Source: Cricetomys ansorgei (taxonomy: Eukaryota; Chordata; Mammalia; Rodentia; Nesomyidae). Taken from it: 64,000 nucleotides of DNA. The position numbers and the translations under genes are program-made. Below, piece after piece: positions 59,301-64,000 of the stretch (within the stretch, counting starts at the first letter, position 1; each line of letters starts with the position of its first letter). The DNA lies in the NCBI GenBank assembly GCA_026225945.1, contig JAMJFZ010002884.1, positions 124,001 through 188,000 of the forward strand, given 5' to 3'. The notes below the pieces were generated by a model. It saw only the letters and a program-made list of their open reading frames with translations, made no database searches and was not told the origin of the DNA.

Positions 59301-60179
59301 ATGAAAGATAGGGGCTGAAGAGTTCTGTGGCTGGTTTATCAGGGTAGTTCAATCAGGCAGTCACATATATCCTGGGACTAGAAGAATGAAAAAAATGGTG
59401 TTTACAAAGAGACATCAAGATCACATGACTTCAAAATGGGTGTGAACCACGGTGGCTGGGGGAAGACAAATGCCTAAGATGATATCATTAATATACAAAT
59501 ACTGGGCAATTTTAAGTATGGAGTGATGTGTTAGGATGAACTTTTAAAAAGCCAACAATCATTAACTCATGGTTTGGTGCAGTTGTTTCTGAATCCTATA
59601 AATACATTCAACAGAGCATCACCTGGAGCCTCGTTGACCTGCTAAATGATCTGCATTTGAACTTGGCCTTGAAAACTACCATAGATGTAGCCTATCATTG
59701 TCATGATCAAATGTGGAAAATATTTATATGAAATAACTGGGGAAAATAGAAGATTTGCGATGCTTTGCCTCTAAGTTGATGTATTAGTATCCTTTTAGAA
59801 CAAGGCTTCTTCATGTTGAAAGATCTGACAGTGACATACACTAAGCAATAATATCACTTTATTAAAAACTCATTTGATATGTGAGAGTTTCCACCTCCAT
59901 ATCAGAAGAAAAATTGTGAAGTATCATTTGCAAAAACTTCATGAGTTAATTAATTATACCATTCATGTCCATGGAAATTAGGCTACATCTCAATAGTGAT
60001 AAAAACACTAAGAATATAGATTATATATTTTGTAATGGAAAAGGAAGATTTTCACTACAGTGTCAGTTTTGGGACAAACTACCCCAAGTATGTGGCACCT
60101 TGGTGTGGGAATAAATGGCAGAAGAAGAATGGTCATTTTTACTGACACCGCCACCCACCCACCCATAATACTGAAGATG

Positions 60180-60240
60180 GAAATCAATGTCTCTTGCATG
60201 CTAGGCCAGTCCTCTACCACTGAGCTGTACACTGGCCCTT
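60180..60240 (-). mobile_element. ID-like SINE
   Basis: TCTTGCATGCTAGGCCAGTC and CTCTACCACTGAGCTGTACA are the reverse ID head. Confidence 0.75.
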
Positions 60241-60524
60241 TTTACTTGGTAATGTCTTCTGCTAGAGGGGCCTCTGCCACGAACGAGGGGTAGATGAGCA
60301 TTTGGTATCCCCCTTTCCCTATTGTAGCAATACTGAAACACAGAGCACACGGCACCTGTACTTCTCTGTCTCATCACAAACATTTCTTTTGTCAGTAGTT
60401 ACAATGACCTCTCTTTTCCCTGCTAAGAGTCGTTAAACACAGTCCTAGTCTCTCCAGACTTGTTCAAACTGAACCGACATTTCCTCTTTTAGGTTCCCTG
60501 TGTGCCTCCTGTTTTCATGTGAAT

Positions 60525-60665
60525 TTTGCCTTATTTGTTTGTGTGTCTCCTCTGCAAGACTTGGGAGATTGATTGCCAGGAATCATAAGTTACTCTGTAT
60601 TACTTGCCCAGGAGTTGGCACAGTGCATGGCAGGTGGTGAGAACTTAGCAAACTCTGATCAAATC
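60525..60665 (+). mobile_element. L2 relic
   Basis: GTTGGCACAGTGCATGGCAG, GTGGTGAGAACTTAGCAAAC resembles the L2 tail (GCACAGTGCCTGGCACATAG...GCTCAGCAAA). Confidence 0.45.
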
Positions 60666-61154
60666 AGCCAGTACTAATCAAACTGCCCACAGATACTTGC
60701 AGTTGAAGAAAACTGAAAGGTTGAAGCATCATAGCAAGAGCCCAATTCAAAAGAACAAAGAGGCAAAAAGAAATGAATATATGAATAAAAGCAAATAACG
60801 TAAAGACAATTTAATGTGTTATAGTTCTACGACATAGAAATTTTATTCTAATTTTAAGGATAATTTGTGTCTCATTAACAAACCTCCAGTGTGCACTAAA
60901 AATAAAATGTTCAAGCATATGGTTAAATCAAACACATCTCAATGAAGTCACAAAAATCTAAATATACTTAAATAATTTTAATAACCTAGGCAACTTTACA
61001 TAACACTTTCAGAAACTATTTATCTATTAACTAGACCTTATGAGTTCATTTATTATGTTTGGAGTTAAAGTATAGCTAATCTGAAAATATAAACGTGCAC
61101 TTTAATTCTAGAGATTTTAAATTTTCTGTCATTTTACTGTTTGATTGCTTGATT

Positions 61155-61335
61155 TTGTTTTCGTTTTTCAGTGCTGGATGTAGAATTCAGTGCCTCACAT
61201 AAGCTAGAAATGTATTTTGTTACTGAGTTATAACCCCATGCCTAAAAGGTATAACCTAGACTACATTTAAACTTACGATCCTCCTGACTTTTCAGGAAGT
61301 TGTATATTGGCATGTGACACCATGGCTAGCTCTTT
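61155..61335 (-). mobile_element. ID-like and B1-like SINE fragments
   Basis: TTACTGAGTTATAACCCCAT (reverse ID end) is followed at 61262 by AAACTTACGATCCTCCTGAC and GGCATGTGACACCATGGCTA, a reverse B1/proto-B1 piece. Confidence 0.5.
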
Positions 61336-61776
61336 TAAAAATTTAATTAGTATACAAATCTTATGACAACATATAGAAATAAAGTAATCTTTTATGCTAT
61401 GCAGAATATTCGAAAACCTGATTTCCCTCTTCTCAGTTTTTATTTTAACCCAAACATCCACAGATCCACCTAGATTTGGTATATTTTTAGCAACACTTTA
61501 TATTTGCTTTGAGTGACCCCCATCTACTGATTCAGAAATGTCTTTTAGAGACCTTGGCATTTTTCAAAATTTTTCTTTTCAAATTCATTCTGATCCTTTC
61601 CCTGACTTAGGCATTTTTGCAATCATGTCTTTTTATTTCTTATCACACCAGGTGTATGTACCTATGATTAACTATGTCACTGTTAGTTGTATGATTATAA
61701 TTAGCTCTCAATTCTCCATAAACTCTCTATATTCTTAATTTCTATCTGTAGTTCTGTTCTTTCTCCATTTGGAATC
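61336..61776. other. No recognisable feature
   Basis: AT-rich intron without an identified gene or repeat. Confidence 0.5.
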
Positions 61777-61905
61777 TATAGACAGACAGACAGACAGACA
61801 GGGTTTCACTATGTATCATAGGCTAGCCTAGATTCCCGGTAATCTTTGTTCTTTCTCACAAATACTTGGATTAAGAGTATGTGCTACCACACCCAATCCC
61901 TTTTA
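61777..61905 (-). mobile_element. (AGAC)n tract and B1 SINE
   Basis: Six AGAC units, then AGGGTTTCACTATGTATCAT, GGCTAGCCTAGATTCCC and TGTGCTACCACACCCAATCC, the reverse of B1. Confidence 0.75.
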
Positions 61906-62587
61906 TGCTTTTAGATATAAGTTTCTTCTTAAGACAGATTTTTCTCCCAAATAGTTGTTGTTCATTTTTTATAATGCCGATTATTATTAATGTTTTTCTT
62001 CTTCCTCTTTTTTCCACACCCCCATCCAAAATTTCAACCTATGGAAAGTACTGTGAATGTTTCAAGCCTTTTCGTTGTGTTTTTTTTTCTTTTGCACATT
62101 TATTAATTCCTGAAGCTTCCTATATTCTAGCATCATTTTACATGAAACATTTGCTTATTTGACTCTTACTGGGTTGTTTTTATCCCTGTAATAACCTGAT
62201 ATTTGTACATTTTTTTTAGAATCTAACAATTCTTTGTCCCCCATCTTTTTGGTTATATCTTTTTCATCTCAGTAGTACAGAGATTCTTGCTATTAGCTTG
62301 GTACTGAATTCCATTTGCACCCCCTCAAAAATAATAAATAAAATGATTATGTGTTGCTTGTCTTAAGCTTTGGATTGCTTTCATGTTTTAGTTCCTGCAA
62401 AACAACCACAGGAGAAAATACTGTATTCTTATCAGTTCAGCTCAAATGATTTTCATAGAGTGTGCTCTGGCCCTATTGAGATCCTGATTTCCTCTCTATA
62501 TAACTAGCCCATTTTTAGGCTTTCAGTCACTAAAACTTTACACCACACCCATAGACCAGGAACAACTCAGTAACAAAGCATTAAGAA

Positions 62588-62733
62588 TGTAGACCTCTGT
62601 CTGAGATAGTGGCGCACATCTTTATTCCCATCATTTGGGAGGCAGAGGCAGGTGGATCTCTGTGAGTTAGAGGACAGCCTGGTCTACAGAATGAGTTCCA
62701 GGAGAGCCAGAGTTACAACAGAGAAACCCTGTC

Positions 62734-62766
<33 letters not shown>

Positions 62767-62785
62767 CAAATAACAACAACATAAA
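62588..62785 (+). mobile_element. B1 SINE with (AAAAC)n tail
   Basis: Well preserved B1: GGGAGGCAGAGGCAGGTGGA, TCTCTGTGAGTTAGAGGACA, CCTGGTCTACAGAATGAGTT, CCAGGAGAGCCAGAG, GAGAAACCCTGTCTT, then repeated AAAAC. The youngest-looking SINE in the window along with 25277-25447. Confidence 0.95.
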
Positions 62786-63365
62786 GAATGTATACCTCAA
62801 TTAGTATGTTCTCTTGTCTCATTTCATTTCTTCAATATGTTGCCACCCTATTATTTTAGGACTTCCAAGTCTGAAAAATGAGTACCTACTTACAAGGCTC
62901 TACCTGTTCTTTTTGTCTGAGACAGGTAAATTATCATGAGAGACTAAGAAACATAACCTTCAGATCAAGCACGTGATGTAATATCTTAATAAACTGCAGA
63001 AGAGTGATAGCTTCTAATCGTTAAAAGCTAATTCAAACATGAGGGAACAAAGAAAAGATGAAAAATACTATATTCATAGTGATCGTTCAGCATAAAGTAG
63101 GAGGCCCAAGAAGCTCATTGCATTACTTTCCCATATTCTTTACATGTCACTAAATTCAGTCACACCCAACTTCCCTAATAAAATAAATAAATAAAAATAA
63201 GCTTACACCGGATTTCAATACATTGCATCATTTTCTTTAAACAGCCTATTTAATTGATTAGCATACAAACTCTCAAATCATTCTACTCACTAAAATGTGA
63301 TATCACAAAGATCACTAAACTTTTAAAAATGCTAGCCTAAAATTTTCAGTCTGAAATGTACCTTC
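62786..63365. other. No recognisable feature
   Basis: Intron; an (AAAT)n-like AATAAATAAATAAAAATAA patch at 63178-63198 only. Confidence 0.5.
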
Positions 63366-63455
63366 TTTATAACTGCATGGGGTGGTATAAACTTGTAATC
63401 CCAGCACTTGGAGAGCTAAGGCAAACAGATCTTATCTACAAAATGACCTTGTCTC
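63366..63455 (+). mobile_element. B1-like SINE
   Basis: GGGGTGGTATAAACTTGTAA, TCCCAGCACTTGGAGAGC and AAGGCAAACAGATCTTATC are a B1 left half, followed by a CT-rich tract. Confidence 0.7.
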
Positions 63456-63570
63456 TCTGTGTGTCTGTGTTTTTGTCTCTATCTCCCTGTTTCTCTGTTC
63501 TGTCTCTCTCCCTTTCACTTTTTGTCTCTCTGTCTCTGTCTTTGTTTCTGTCACTTTTTTTCTCTCTCTC
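63452..63570 (+). repeat. (CT/TG)-rich low-complexity tract
   Basis: Imperfect CTCTGT and CTCTCTC units. The Ser/Leu-rich frame over it is not a gene. Confidence 0.9.
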
Positions 63571-64000
63571 CCTAAAACTAAACACAACTTGATTTTCTTT
63601 AACAGGAAATGGCCTGAAATGTAGCCAGCAGAGAAAATGTAATTAATAATTGTCAGCTCATGCAAGTAGTTCAGTATTATAATTAATTTACACTTTGGTA
63701 ATTTCCAAGCAAAATACTGTCACACTGATATTTTTATCCTGTTAGAAATTATTATTTTGGCTTGTGTAGACAGAAAAGCAGAGCTTAATGCCCTCCCCAA
63801 TCAGATCCAGCCCCCTTAATGTCCAGGTTAAGTCATACAATTTATCTTCAGCTCATATTAAATTGATTCATGGCTAATATGTGAAGGGCTGACAAATCAA
63901 TATGGCAAAAAGTGTACAAAAACAACTAACATACACAGCACATGACCTAAAATAAAGACTACAAAGCAATCAATGTGGTTACCACCATTTCCAGGACAAT
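63571..64000. other. No recognisable feature
   Basis: Intron to the window edge; no gene, microRNA match (including mir-764) or repeat identified. Confidence 0.5.

Noticed and set aside
58400..64000. mir-764, another member of the cluster
   Set aside because: Searched by eye for its 5p and 3p motifs on the minus strand and saw none; it is probably beyond the right edge.

Overview
This is mammalian nuclear DNA, AT-rich and dominated by intron and interspersed repeats. It comes from a muroid rodent: it carries B1, B2/B3-type and ID-like SINEs, muroid (Lx-like) L1 3' ends and URR1-type hAT elements, alongside older MIR, L2 and MER20 copies. The only protein gene supported is HTR2C (serotonin 5-HT2C receptor, X-linked in mammals), on the minus strand. 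Its N-terminus (MVNLNNVVRSFL, then V13 and S23) differs from the mouse and rat proteins as I recall them, so a non-murine muroid, for example a cricetid, is my best guess. That species call is inference.

Layout, read 5' to 3' along the gene (right to left in the window). Positions 64000 to 4221 are one intron upstream of the start-codon exon, at least 59.8 kb here and open at the right edge. It hosts three sense-strand microRNA hairpins recognised as mir-1912 (58285-58364), mir-1264 (57093-57161) and mir-1298 (10875-10984), the known HTR2C intronic cluster in the expected order. The start-codon exon is 4116-4220: 70 nt of 5' UTR with a 5-codon upstream ORF, then 35 coding nt. A 2,167-bp intron follows. 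The second coding exon is 1632-1948 (317 bp), covering the rest of the N-terminus through TM1 and TM2. Positions 1631 to 1 are the start of the next intron. The remaining receptor exons, including the A-to-I edited segment, lie outside the window to the left.

The rest is intron filled with repeats. There are about ten degraded L1 3' ends in both orientations, many B1/B2/B3/ID SINEs, two related 650-660 bp solo LTRs with separate 6-bp target-site duplications (20272-20923 and 25542-26204), two less certain LTR candidates, a MER20, two URR1 copies, several MIR/L2 relics, and long microsatellites including a 260-bp pyrimidine tract at 41018-41280. Three CTCF-like motifs are visible.

How it works together: HTR2C transcription would produce both the receptor mRNA and, from the intron, the three microRNAs. 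No new gene system was found. The most interesting points are the microRNA cluster, especially the probable origin of mir-1264 from two inverted L2 tails and its seed change from human; Ser at receptor position 23, the site of a human Cys/Ser polymorphism; and the short uORF before the receptor start. Nearly all other open reading frames are chance frames in repeats or introns.
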